From NCBI RefSeq assembly GCF_014697615.1, contig NZ_JACJSD010000007.1, forward strand, positions 124,001 through 188,000: a DNA stretch of 64,000 nt, given 5' to 3'. The first letter of the stretch is position 1. Every line of letters starts with the position of its first letter. This document shows, in pieces, positions 52,389-60,886 of the stretch. The stretch comes from Nostoc sp. FACHB-280 (GTDB lineage: Bacteria; Cyanobacteriota; Cyanobacteriia; Cyanobacteriales; Nostocaceae). The notes below the pieces were generated by a model. It saw only the letters and a program-made list of their open reading frames with translations, ran no database searches and was not told the DNA's origin. The position numbers were made by a program, and so were the translations under genes.

Positions 52389-52699
52389 TATTCGTTTAGT
52401 TGATAAATTACATCAAGCTATTAAGTATAAAGTCCTAAATCCGCAACATCCAAACGCCCAAATATTTTTTACATGGTTTAAAAATCTCTACAATTTATAA
52501 TCGTGTATTTTGCGCTTTCTAAGGAGCGATCGCCGATATGTTTGTAAAATATTAATGGTAGGCATCGCTGTTTTAATGTAACTTCTAATACATAAATTAT
52601 TTAGTGTAAATAAAACGATTTTCCCACCTAGAGGAGTTGTGAAATTCCTTGTGGGTGAATAAAGTGAACTGGGGATGATTGTAGATTTAGGACAATGTA

Positions 52700-53896
52700 A
52701 TGCAAACAAATTGGAAAATTGGGACTTTATTTGGCATCCCGTTGTTTTTAGACCCTTTGTGGTTTGTGATTTTAGGACTCGCAACTCTCAATTTTGGTGT
52801 GGCTTACCAAGAATGGGGGTCTGTCATCGCCTGGAGTGCTGGGATAGTGATGGCATTGCTGCTATTTGCTTCGGTATTGTTACACGAATTAGGTCACAGT
52901 TTGGCAGCGCGATCGCAAGGTATTAAAGTTAATTCCATCACCCTATTTTTGTTTGGTGGGATTGCGGCAATTGAAGAAGAATCGAAAACTCCTGGTAAGG
53001 CCTTTCAAGTAGCCATCGCCGGGCCTTTGGTCAGTGTGGGGTTGTTTTTCTTATTACGGCTGGTAGCAATTTTCATCCCTGAGACTAGTCCGCTCAGTAT
53101 GATGGTGGGAGATTTGGCGAGAATTAACTTGGTTGTCGCCTTATTTAACTTGATTCCTGGCTTACCGTTGGATGGCGGTCAGGTGTTAAAAGCGGCACTG
53201 TGGAAAGTTACAGGCGATCGCTTTCAAGCAGTACACTGGGCTGCAAGATCAGGGCAAATTCTGGGTTATGCGGCGATCGCGTTAGGATTTGCGGTAGACT
53301 TCTTTACAAGAGAATTAGCACTCGGTTTGTGGATTGCGCTGATTGGTTGGTTTGGGATTCGTAACGCCAACACCTACGACCGCGTGACTACCTTACAAGA
53401 AACTTTGTTGAAAATGGTCGCTAGTAGTGCGATGACACGCGACTTTCGCGTAGTTGATGCTGGCCAAAGTTTACGCGCCTTTGCTGACGCATATTTATTA
53501 GAAAGTGCTGCACCACAAGTTTATTTTGCTGCATCCGATGGTCGTTATCGTGGTCTGGTGGCGATTGAGGATTTGCGCTTAGTCGAAAGAAGTGAATGGG
53601 AAACCCTCACTCTGCAAACTATTGTTCATCCTCTCACAGAAATACCAACAGTCCCCGAATCAACTGCGATCGCAGAAGTGATTAACAAACTAGAAAATGA
53701 ACAGTTACCACGTATTACTGTACTTTCTCCGGCTGGTGCGGTAGCTGGCGTAATTGACCGGGGTGATATTGTGAGTGCAGTTGCACAAAAGTTAAGTATT
53801 CCATTCACCGATGTGGAAATTAAGCGGATTAAAGAAGAAGGTAGTTATCCGCCGGGTTTGCAGTTGGGAGTAATTGCTAAGTCTACTGTTAATTAA
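52700..53896 (+). CDS. Site-2-type zinc metalloprotease (M50) with CBS domains
   Basis: 398 aa. The zinc motif HELGH is at 62-66 in a membrane helix, and the third ligand is in NLIPGLPLDGGQVLKAALWK (about 150-170). Five to six membrane helices are present in the first 230 residues. Two CBS-like repeats follow (MTRDFRVVDAGQSLRAFADAYLL and HPLTEIPTVPESTAIAEVINKLENEQLPRITVLSPAGAVAGVIDRGDI). It likely cleaves membrane proteins within the bilayer, like Rip/SpoIVFB relatives with CBS sensing. The start fits MQTNWKIGTLFGIPLFL. Confidence 0.92.
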   Translation: MQTNWKIGTLFGIPLFLDPLWFVILGLATLNFGVAYQEWGSVIAWSAGIVMALLLFASVLLHELGHSLAARSQGIKVNSITLFLFGGIAAIEEESKTPGKAFQVAIAGPLVSVGLFFLLRLVAIFIPETSPLSMMVGDLARINLVVALFNLIPGLPLDGGQVLKAALWKVTGDRFQAVHWAARSGQILGYAAIALGFAVDFFTRELALGLWIALIGWFGIRNANTYDRVTTLQETLLKMVASSAMTRDFRVVDAGQSLRAFADAYLLESAAPQVYFAASDGRYRGLVAIEDLRLVERSEWETLTLQTIVHPLTEIPTVPESTAIAEVINKLENEQLPRITVLSPAGAVAGVIDRGDIVSAVAQKLSIPFTDVEIKRIKEEGSYPPGLQLGVIAKSTVN

Positions 53897-53987
53897 ATTT
53901 TTAACCGCCGATAAACGCGGATGAATGCAGATAGTTCAGGAAGATGATTTGTGTTTGTTCGTGAGTATTGGCGGTTATTGTTTGATA

Positions 53988-54269
53988 TCAGAATTTACTA
54001 GATTGATATGACCTGACTTTTTGCTTTGCTGCTTGCTGTCTAATGCGTTTAGTTTCAACTTTATTTGGTACGTGAGGTCTTTCACTTAATACCTGTTTTA
54101 ATTCTGCGTAAGTAATTTTAATTCCAGAGCCTTTAGGAAAATCACCATTGTTATAGATAACATAACCATCGGGATGGAAGAACCACTTATAGCAATTATT
54201 TTTAATGCCGAGAAGTTCCTTTGTATGCAATTTTCTTAACCAATCTATTCCCTTCATGAACATCTCCAA
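53988..54269 (-). CDS. Short duplicated protein of unknown function, copy 1
   Basis: 93 aa, soluble, with a basic end (KRIRQQAAKQKVRSYQSSKF). It shares GIDWLRKLHTK, YNNGDFPxxSGIKITYxELKQVLSERPHVPNK and the C-terminus with the neighbour at 54381-54671. ATG choice is uncertain, MKGIDWL being the most conserved start. Family unknown. Confidence 0.65.
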   Translation of the reverse strand: MEMFMKGIDWLRKLHTKELLGIKNNCYKWFFHPDGYVIYNNGDFPKGSGIKITYAELKQVLSERPHVPNKVETKRIRQQAAKQKVRSYQSSKF

Positions 54270-54380
54270 AAAAATAATCCACAGTAATCAAGTTTTCAAC
54301 TCACTCTCCCATTCTTCTTCGCATTAGTACTTCCGCAGGATAAGGGAGTCATAATGTGTCTGCTACATAATTGTGTTCAC

Positions 54381-54671
54381 CTACTTACTAGATTGATATG
54401 ACCTGACTTTTTGCTTTGCTGCTTGCTGTCTGATACGTTTAGTTTCAGCTTTATTTGGTACGTGAGGTCTTTCACTTAATACCTGTTTTAATTCTTCGTA
54501 GGTAATCTTAATTCCAGAGTCTGGAGGAAAATCCCCATTGTTATAGATAATATAACCACAATACAGAAAATACTGAGAATAATCATTTTTAATTGTGAGA
54601 ATTTGCTTTGTATGCAATGTTCTTAACCAATCTATGCCGTTCATGAACATCTCCAAAAAAATAATCAACAC
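54381..54671 (-). CDS. Short duplicated protein of unknown function, copy 2
   Basis: 96 aa. The tandem paralog of the copy at 53988-54269, same strand, 111 bp upstream. The C-terminal 50 residues differ at only a few positions, while the central 20 (NDYSQYFLYCGYI against NNCYKWFFHPDGYV) are diverged. MNGIDWL is the likely start. The upstream leader (ATTTCAACT-type tracts) is also partly shared. Confidence 0.65.
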   Translation of the reverse strand: MLIIFLEMFMNGIDWLRTLHTKQILTIKNDYSQYFLYCGYIIYNNGDFPPDSGIKITYEELKQVLSERPHVPNKAETKRIRQQAAKQKVRSYQSSK

Positions 54672-54856
54672 TAATCAAGTTGTCAACTCTCTCTCCCACT
54701 CTTCTTTGCGGCTCTGCGCCTCTGCGTGAGATAAACGTTTTTTCGTGTATGGGACACTACCTTTAGTTATTAAAAATAATATAACCCACGAAAGAGTCAG
54801 AGCTTGGATATATTCTCTAACATCGGTAAAGATGCTCTGGTTTCTAAGTGGCAATC

Positions 54857-55134
54857 ATGGAAGCGTATGACGTTGTAATTATTGGTGCTGGTCACAATGG
54901 CTTGGTATGTGCTGGCTACTTACTTAAAGCTGGTTACAGCGTCTTGTTGTTGGAAGGGCGATTGAGAATTTTTATTTAACTGGTACTGGAACTCACCCTG
55001 GTGGTTCAATTTTGGGAATGCCGGGACACAATTGTGCGCGAGTATTTCTGCAAGGTGAGGAACCCATTTATCAGACATTTAAAGAAGCAGGAAATTCGCT
55101 TAAGTCCAAAATTGCATCTGTTTTTCAAGGTTAA
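54857..55134 (+). pseudogene. Collapsed FAD-dependent carotenoid-type oxidoreductase (CrtO/CrtI-like) remnant
   Basis: Starts MEAYDVVIIGAGHNGLVCAG, the FAD-binding start of phytoene-desaturase/ketolase-like enzymes, and stops after 40 codons at 54977. From about 54961, the next frame reads IENFYLTGTGTHPGGSILGMPGHNCA, the C-terminal flavin motif, and ends at 55134. The junction joins residue 34 or so to the last 60 residues, so about 400 or more codons are missing by an internal deletion, with a frame break at the joint. Confidence 0.85.
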
Positions 55135-55178
55135 TAACTCTACAATCATTCACTTACAAAATTATCACTGAGGAAAAT

Positions 55179-55739
55179 ATGGTAACGAAAAATAGTATCT
55201 ATGCGTTAGGGGTATTTGCTAATGCTCAAGATTTAGAAACAGCGATTAATAATTTGCAAGCTTCTGGCTTTCCTAAAGAAAGAGTTTCTGTGATTGCTAA
55301 AGATGTCAAGCAAGGTGAAAGTATCGGTGAAGCCCAACTCAGCGATCGCATCGGCGATCAAGATGTCAATGTTAGCTCACCAGTCGGAAATACTCTCACA
55401 GCAACTAGTTGGGGTACTTTGCTACTAGGCTTGAGCAGTCTAGCACTTCCTGGCTTGGGTGCAGTATTAGCAGCAGGTTCTGTTGGTGTAGCTTTAGCTA
55501 CTAGTGTGGCAGGTGTGGCTGTAGGCGCAGCAGCAAATCAAAACTTGGTCAAAGCTTTCACAGATTTGGGTATCCCGGAAGAGAGAGCGAGAATTTATAG
55601 CGATCGCTTGCAACAAAGCTATTATTTGCTCATCCTCGAAGGTACAGAATCAGAAATTCAACGCGCCGAACCAATTTTACGTGAACAAGATATTCAAAAT
55701 TGGGGCGTTTATCAAGAGGGACGAGGAGCTAGAAGCTAG
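55179..55739 (+). CDS. General-stress-protein-like membrane-loop protein
   Basis: 186 aa. An N-terminal alpha/beta part (SIYALGVFANAQDLETAINNLQASGFPKERVSVIAKD) is like the general stress protein 17M fold. A Gly/Ala-rich hydrophobic stretch (about 82-120, LGLSSLALPGLGAVLAAGSVGVALATSVAGVAVG) resembles a membrane hairpin, then NQNLVKAFTDLGIPEERARIYSDRLQQSYYLLILEGTESE. I expect a membrane-associated stress protein, unproved. It is separated from the next gene by repeats. Confidence 0.72.
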   Translation: MVTKNSIYALGVFANAQDLETAINNLQASGFPKERVSVIAKDVKQGESIGEAQLSDRIGDQDVNVSSPVGNTLTATSWGTLLLGLSSLALPGLGAVLAAGSVGVALATSVAGVAVGAAANQNLVKAFTDLGIPEERARIYSDRLQQSYYLLILEGTESEIQRAEPILREQDIQNWGVYQEGRGARS

Positions 55740-55817
55740 AAACTAGGATTTTTTCCCCAGCACTTTTAAGTCAGTACATGAAATACTGTCTTCTCTAGCC
55801 CTTAACCTTTAGGAACT

Positions 55818-55947
55818 GTTTTCAAAGTCTCTGATCCCCCCAACCCCCCTTTTTAAGGGGGGCTAAGAGACATCTTAAAGTCCCCCTTTTTAAGGGGGAT
55901 TTAGGGGGATCTAAAAAATTAAAAAGCTAAATGAATAGTTTGAAAAC
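55818..55947. repeat. Palindromic MITE-like element with C/G-rich arms
   Basis: GTTTTCAAA (55818-55826) and TTTGAAAAC (55939-55947) are inverted ends. Inside, runs such as CCCCCTTTTTAAGGGGG occur twice (55849-55862 and 55882-55897) and GATCCCCC-type ends enclose them, so the core can fold into a very stable hairpin. It sits between two genes on the same strand. Confidence 0.65.
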
Positions 55948-55993
55948 ACGCCCAAGTCTCTAACCCCTAACAGAAGTTTATCTAGTAATATCC

Positions 55994-56995
55994 ATGCAGT
56001 TAAAGCCTATAAATCAGCAAGTCGTTGCAGTCGTTGGTGCTTCCAGTGGTATTGGACGTAAAGCCGCCCTGGAATTTGCTCAACGTGGAGCCAAGGTAGT
56101 TGTTTCGGCGCGTGGTGAATTAAAGTTAAAGTCGCTGGTGGAAGAAATTCGCGGTTTTGGTGGTGAGGCGAATTATATTGTTGCTGACGTGCAAGAATTT
56201 GACCAAGTAAAAGCGATCGCAGATAAAACTGTCGAGTTATACGGACGACTTGATACTTGGGTTCATGCTGCGGCGATTGGAATGTTCGCCACTTTTGACA
56301 AAACATCTCCAGAAGAGTTTAAGCACGTTATAGATGTGAGTTTGATGGGACAAGTCTATGGTGCAATGGCGGCGTTACCCCATCTAAAACGTGAAGGACG
56401 GGGCGCACTGATTCATGTATCTTCAATGGAAGGTAGGCGATCGCTTCCTTATCAAAGTGCTTACTCTTGTGCTAAACACGGCATTGAAGGCTTTCTGGAA
56501 GCGATGCGAATTGAATTGATTCATGAAAAATGGCCTATTAATGTCACGAGTATTAAACCAGCCGTCATTAACACTCCATTTTGGAGTAATGGTTTAACTA
56601 AATTAGGCGTAAAACCATCAGGAATACCACCTTACTATGACCCCAAAATTGTGGCTGATGCCATAGTTTATGCAGCAGAACACCCAATTCGGGATTTATT
56701 AGTTGGAGATATCGCTAAATTACTCGATTTAGCTCAGAAAATCTCGCCTTCATTAGTAGATTCGTTGTTATTACTGTTAGGTTTTAATCTTCAACTTAGT
56801 AGTGGCGAATTAAAATTGGAAGACGCACCCAACAATTTTTATCAACCTATTCCAGATGATAGAGTTGATGGGGATTATCAAAATTTAGTCATTCCCAGCA
56901 TTACTGATGCTTTGGGTAAATTACCGATTTTTCAATTAGGAACAGGCGCTTTATTAGCTTTACTTGCAGCACAAGCATTCAAACAAATTGAATGA
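55994..56995 (+). CDS. SDR-family oxidoreductase
   Basis: 333 aa. The cofactor motif is VVAVVGASSGIGRKAALEFAQRG (TGxxxGIG type), the catalytic Tyr-Lys is SAYSCAKHGIEGF (YSCAK), with the Ser in HVSSMEGRRS. A C-terminal extension of about 70 residues ends in a hydrophobic run (LGTGALLALLAAQAF), perhaps membrane-linked. The substrate is unknown; a hydrophobic one is possible given the tail. Confidence 0.9.
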   Translation: MQLKPINQQVVAVVGASSGIGRKAALEFAQRGAKVVVSARGELKLKSLVEEIRGFGGEANYIVADVQEFDQVKAIADKTVELYGRLDTWVHAAAIGMFATFDKTSPEEFKHVIDVSLMGQVYGAMAALPHLKREGRGALIHVSSMEGRRSLPYQSAYSCAKHGIEGFLEAMRIELIHEKWPINVTSIKPAVINTPFWSNGLTKLGVKPSGIPPYYDPKIVADAIVYAAEHPIRDLLVGDIAKLLDLAQKISPSLVDSLLLLLGFNLQLSSGELKLEDAPNNFYQPIPDDRVDGDYQNLVIPSITDALGKLPIFQLGTGALLALLAAQAFKQIE

Positions 56996-57052
56996 TTATT
57001 AGTTGATGAATCACAAGAAACCGGACTTATCAAAAAAATCATGTTCATGAAT

Positions 57053-57085
57053 TAAGGGCGAAAGATTGTTCGCCCTTACTTTTGG
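57053..57085 (+). terminator. Intrinsic terminator of the SDR gene
   Basis: TAAGGGCGAA pairs with TTCGCCCTTA (10-bp stem, 6-nt loop), followed by CTTTT. Confidence 0.78.
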
Positions 57086-57294
57086 GAAACATATCTATTT
57101 CATAAATTAAATATGATTTATATACTTAACCCCACCTTTTGATAGAGTTTAAATTTAAAATTATCGGTTGAATTGAAAGTATTGATTGACCACAGCTTTA
57201 AGCCTACAAAAAAAATGAAGCTGTAAATCTTTAATAATAGCGAATGGGTATGAATTTTCTCAGAAATTAAAGCATCACAGGAGTAATACAGAAC

Positions 57295-57774
57295 ATGGAA
57301 AATATTCAAACAGCAAAAATGATAGAACGTTATTGTGCTTTAACCATTGGTATTCTCTATTTATTACTAGGTTTGGCAGGGTTTACACCAGCTTTGGTAT
57401 CTTTACCAGGAACCCATGAATCTTTCATTCCTTTAGATGAATCTCCTAACGCTTATGCTGCGGGATTTGGTTATATATTTGGGTTATTTCCTACCAATTT
57501 CTTGCATGATTTAGTGCGATGTTCTGTCGGTTTACTAGGCATTGCTTCTTATAACAGTGCTAAAAGTGCGCGGTTATTTAATGCTACTTTTGCCGTCGCT
57601 TATGTGGCATTAGCAATCATGGGATTATTACCATTCGCCAAGACATTTTTCGGATTTATGCCACTTTTTGGCAATAATGTTTGGGTTAATTTTTTAGCAG
57701 CGATCGCAGCAGGTTATTACGGTCTGATCATTCCATCTAAAGTAGCAGGTGTGAATGTTTCTCAAAATGTTTAA
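57295..57774 (+). CDS. DUF4383-family membrane protein
   Basis: 159 aa with four membrane helices. The family signature is seen as MIERYCALTIGILYLLLGLAGF, FPTNFLHDLVRCSVGLLGIASY and FGNNVWVNFLAAIAAGYYGLI. It may be in one transcript with psaJ, 57 bp downstream. Function not known. Confidence 0.85.
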   Translation: MENIQTAKMIERYCALTIGILYLLLGLAGFTPALVSLPGTHESFIPLDESPNAYAAGFGYIFGLFPTNFLHDLVRCSVGLLGIASYNSAKSARLFNATFAVAYVALAIMGLLPFAKTFFGFMPLFGNNVWVNFLAAIAAGYYGLIIPSKVAGVNVSQNV

Positions 57775-57831
57775 TGTTTGAAAAAGTATCACCATCAAGA
57801 ACTGTAGCTTGCCAATTTTTAGGAGCTTTAT

Positions 57832-57981
57832 ATGCAGAAATCTAGCAAACAGCAACAATACTTTCTTCGGTATCTTTCTTTAGCCCCAGTTCTGGCTGTA
57901 TTTGCGGTATCAATTGCTTTTTCTACCTGGGCAATTATTAATTACTTCTTCCCTGACTTGCTTTTCCATCCGATGCCATAA
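57832..57981 (+). CDS. psaJ: PsaJ, photosystem I subunit IX (stand-alone)
   Basis: 49 aa: MQKSSKQQQYFLRYLSLAPV, then one membrane helix (VLAVFAVSIAFSTWAIINYF) and the end FFPDLLFHPMP. The LRYLSLAPVL start and the FFPDLLFxP end are typical of PsaJ, a small single-helix subunit next to PsaF in photosystem I. AGGAG lies 8 bp before the ATG. No psaF is nearby; in many cyanobacteria psaF-psaJ are together, so this may be a second copy. Too short for length-limited ORF calling. Confidence 0.85.
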   Translation: MQKSSKQQQYFLRYLSLAPVLAVFAVSIAFSTWAIINYFFPDLLFHPMP

Positions 57982-58024
57982 GTGATTTTCTATACATAAA
58001 ATCAGCATTACCAATATTCCCCAA

Positions 58025-58071
58025 AGGTGGGGGCGAACAGCAGTTCGTCCCCACTTAAATTGTTTTGTTTC
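58025..58071 (+). terminator. Intrinsic terminator after psaJ
   Basis: GTGGGGGCGAAC pairs with GTTCGTCCCCAC (one G-U pair, AGCA loop), followed by a T-rich TTAAATTGTTTTGTTTC tract. Confidence 0.75.
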
Positions 58072-58174
58072 TGACTCCTGACTTCTGACTTCTGCAAGCC
58101 AAAGCATTTAGATTTACCAATGACACTAGATAAGTTATTGTGGCATTGTGCTTGTGAAGACTTAATAGCTAGTT

Positions 58175-59074
58175 ATGCCAAAGCCGCGTTTTGTCCGTTT
58201 TTTTCGCCATCTGAATTGGCGCATTCTCAAAAAAACCTTTGCTCGGACAATCGAACGACGACTACTAGGACTTGCTGCTGAAATTGCCTTCAATGCCATG
58301 TTATCGTTGTTTCCGGCGATTCTGGCTGTACTAACAGCGATTGGTTTGTTGGCAGAATCATTACAAGATACTTTTAGACAGATGGCGGCTTTGTTGAGTC
58401 AAGTTGCACCAGAAGAAGCGATGATTTTGATTCGAGACTTTGCCAGCCGGGAAATTGCCCACTCTAAAAATAGTAGTTTGTTTTCTCTCAGCTTTGCGAT
58501 CGCTCTTTGGACTGCTTCTGGTGCTATCAGTACAGCCATGACAGCATTTGATCAAATCCATCAAACTCCGCCACAACAAAGCCGTCCTTTCTGGCAAGCT
58601 AAACTGATTTCCTTGGGCTTAACAGTTGGTACAATCGCACTGTTAATGTTGGCTTCGTTTTTAGTCTTTGTCAGTGACTTGCTATTAAAAATAGCTGTCT
58701 ATGAGCATAGTTCTCTACTATTCTTGCAGCACCTGTGGCAGTTATTACGCTGGCCTGTAAGTTTAGGTATTGTTGCTACAGCTTTTAGTTTTGTATATCG
58801 CTATGGCCCTAGTGTGTGGAATTCTGGTACACCAATTATGCCAGGGGCAAGTTTAGCAGCGATTTTTTGGGCAATACTCTCAGCACTATTCCGCCTTTAT
58901 GTCACTAATTTTGGTAACTACAATAAAGTTTATGGCGCGGTTGGGACTGTCATCGTTTTGATGTTGTGGTTGTGGATGAGCGCAGCTGTGTTACTCATTG
59001 GGAATCAACTAAACGTGATTGTTGGCGAAGATATGCGCTATCACAACATACAGAGTAAGGAAACAGCAAAGTAG
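58175..59074 (+). CDS. YihY/BrkB-family membrane protein
   Basis: 299 aa with six membrane helices. The family pattern is RRLLGLAAEIAFNAMLSLFPAILAVLTAIGLL at the start and the KLISLGLTVG, PVSLGIVATAFSFVYRYGP, PGASLAAIFWAILSALFRLYVTNFGNYNKVYGAVGTVIVLMLWLWMSAAVLLIGNQLN blocks. Once annotated as RNase BN or virulence factor BrkB; a lipid or envelope role is more likely but unsettled. The 3' end overlaps no other gene; folB starts 94 bp later. Confidence 0.92.
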   Translation: MPKPRFVRFFRHLNWRILKKTFARTIERRLLGLAAEIAFNAMLSLFPAILAVLTAIGLLAESLQDTFRQMAALLSQVAPEEAMILIRDFASREIAHSKNSSLFSLSFAIALWTASGAISTAMTAFDQIHQTPPQQSRPFWQAKLISLGLTVGTIALLMLASFLVFVSDLLLKIAVYEHSSLLFLQHLWQLLRWPVSLGIVATAFSFVYRYGPSVWNSGTPIMPGASLAAIFWAILSALFRLYVTNFGNYNKVYGAVGTVIVLMLWLWMSAAVLLIGNQLNVIVGEDMRYHNIQSKETAK

Positions 59075-59168
59075 AAAAAGAATTTATAACTCCAGTATCA
59101 ACAGACAAAGTTTGTGTGTAAGTCCGTTGTTTGTTAAATTTTTGGATGGCAAATTTATCTGGAAAACT

Positions 59169-59531
59169 ATGGACTGTATTCATTTAACAGGAATTCGCTG
59201 CTATGGCTACACTGGATATTTGCCAGAAGAGCAAGTTTTAGGGCAATGGTTTGAGGTGGATGTTAAGTTGTGGTTGGATCTTGCCCAAGCTGCTGAAACT
59301 GATGCGATCGCAGATACTCTTGATTATCGCAGTGTAATTAGCACGATTCAAAACTTAGTTAAAACATCTAAGTTCGCTTTACTAGAAAAGTTAGCAGGTG
59401 CAATCGCTGACTCTATCTTGCAACAAAGCGATCGCGTCACACAAGTCCAAGTCATTGTTACCAAACCCGCCGCCCCCATTCCTGATTTCGGTGGCAAAAT
59501 TAGTATTGAATTGACTAGAGGTTATAGGTGA
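59169..59531 (+). CDS. folB: Dihydroneopterin aldolase
   Basis: 120 aa. MDCIHLTGIRCYGYTGYLPEEQVLGQWFEVDVKLWLDL is the FolB start, with the Glu in YLPEEQ and the Tyr in TLDYRSV as active-site residues and KLAGAIADSILQ in the middle. It forms 6-hydroxymethyl-dihydropterin in folate synthesis. ATG at 59169 is the family start; a longer ORF from 59019 is not needed. The stop TGA overlaps the next gene's GTG by 4 bp. Confidence 0.93.
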   Translation: MDCIHLTGIRCYGYTGYLPEEQVLGQWFEVDVKLWLDLAQAAETDAIADTLDYRSVISTIQNLVKTSKFALLEKLAGAIADSILQQSDRVTQVQVIVTKPAAPIPDFGGKISIELTRGYR

Positions 59532-59568
59532 GAGGTTACAGGTTACAGGTTACAGGTGATAGGTTAAT
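59520..59568. repeat. Seven tandem heptamers (AGGTTAC) across the folB/GGCT junction
   Basis: AGGTTAT, AGGTGAG, then AGGTTAC three times, AGGTGAT and AGGTTAA. They encode the last residues of FolB and the first of the GGCT-fold protein, so repeat number changes both boundaries. Confidence 0.85.
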
Positions 59569-59995
59569 ATCGCCTGACGAACTACGGGTTTTTGTTTACG
59601 GTACACTCAAACCCGGTGAAGCTAATTATCAAAAATACTGTGCAGGTAAGGTGGTAGATACCAAGAGGGCAGTCGTACTCGGCAAGCTGTTTGCTTTACC
59701 TATGGGCTACCCAGGAATGACATTGGGACAAAATCAAGTCCACGGTTATTTACTTTCTTTCTCGGAATCAAAGGTTTTACAAGCTCTAGATTCCCTGGAA
59801 GATTACCAACCCCACAGACCCACCTCAGACAATCTTTACAATCGCCAAAGAGTTGAAGTGTACACACCCCAAGGCGAAGCTCTTGGTTGGGCTTGGGTTT
59901 ATGTGATGGGTTTAGAGCTGGTTCACCAATTCAACGGTACTTTTTTAGCTGATGGCTGGTGGAGTGGTTGTGGTTTAACCCTCACCGAATTTTAG
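59528..59995 (+). CDS. Gamma-glutamylcyclotransferase-fold protein (GGCT/AIG2-like)
   Basis: 155 aa. The fold start is LRVFVYGTLKPGEANYQKYC (about 19-38), the catalytic Glu region is ALDSLEDYQPH (about 80-90) and GEALGWAWVYVMG follows. Family members form 5-oxoproline from gamma-glutamyl peptides, but many have other roles. GTG at 59528 is the only start upstream of the core in this frame; it overlaps the folB stop. The first 15 residues come from the heptamer repeat. Confidence 0.82.
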   Translation: MRGYRLQVTGDRLISPDELRVFVYGTLKPGEANYQKYCAGKVVDTKRAVVLGKLFALPMGYPGMTLGQNQVHGYLLSFSESKVLQALDSLEDYQPHRPTSDNLYNRQRVEVYTPQGEALGWAWVYVMGLELVHQFNGTFLADGWWSGCGLTLTEF

Positions 59996-60095
59996 ATTTT
60001 AGATTGAAAATTCAAGAGCCAAAATTTAACCAGGTTTGAAGCCACCGAATTTATTCGTGAAAAGAATCTAAAATCCAAAATTGTCTGACTTGAGA

Positions 60096-60719
60096 TTAAT
60101 TCAAGTCTGGCTCGGTTTTATGGATTTCCGGTTGGTTGAAGTCAATAGTTGTTTCTGGTTTAGTGACTGCTGCTTTAGGAATTTCAATCACTGGATTATT
60201 TATAGCCACCATTAGCGGTGCTGTGGGGCTAGTAGATGTTTTGGCTGCTGATGGAGATTCTATTTCTACTGGTGGTTTTTGAGCTAGTTGTGGTGTTCTA
60301 GATTCACTTCCCGGTAGTAAACCCGAAACTACGCTAATGAAACAGGCCGCAACAGCCGCACCACCAAACGTCCATGCCAAACGCGAGCGACGACTCAAAC
60401 GAGAGAAAACTTTTTGGGCTGTGACTTCTGGTGATTGTGCGGTGTCTGGTACAGGTAAAGTCCGTAAACCTTGCCGCAGTTTTAATAATCTGGCGTACAG
60501 GCATTGAACAGAGGCATCATTAGCCAACCATTCTTCTACTTGCCTGCGTTCTGTAGCTGTTACCTCACCATCGAGGTATGCACTTAATAACTCGAAGCGA
60601 TCGCGCTTCACCATATCTGTAGTACCCGTTGATTCATTGGTATGTTGATCCATCCCTGCTGACAAATCTCCAGTAAGTTGTAAGTGGGAAAGGTCGTTAA
60701 ACTGAGAATCAGTAGTCAT
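60096..60719 (-). CDS. Anti-sigma factor of the SigG system
   Basis: 207 aa. The anti-sigma part is RFELLSAYLDGEVTATERRQVEEWLANDASVQCLYARLLKLRQGLRTLP (about 40-90) and has no full HxxxCxxC zinc motif, so it is RseA-like rather than ZAS. A single membrane helix lies at about 115-137 (LAWTFGGAAVAACFISVVSGLLPG), and the rest is periplasmic, rich in Pro/Thr. It lies 167 bp after sigG in the same direction, the usual place for an ECF partner. Confidence 0.85.
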   Translation of the reverse strand: MTTDSQFNDLSHLQLTGDLSAGMDQHTNESTGTTDMVKRDRFELLSAYLDGEVTATERRQVEEWLANDASVQCLYARLLKLRQGLRTLPVPDTAQSPEVTAQKVFSRLSRRSRLAWTFGGAAVAACFISVVSGLLPGSESRTPQLAQKPPVEIESPSAAKTSTSPTAPLMVAINNPVIEIPKAAVTKPETTIDFNQPEIHKTEPDLN

Positions 60720-60886
60720 CTTAACATTATTACTAATTCATACACGGGTAAGGCAAGCTAGTAATTCTCAGAAATTCATTGATAAATTCCTGATTTTTCC
60801 TGACGGCAGCAGCAGGCTTTTTGATTCCTCACAATTCTTAATCAATGTTTAAATTTTGGCATCAAACAAAGGAAAGAGATTGTAAT

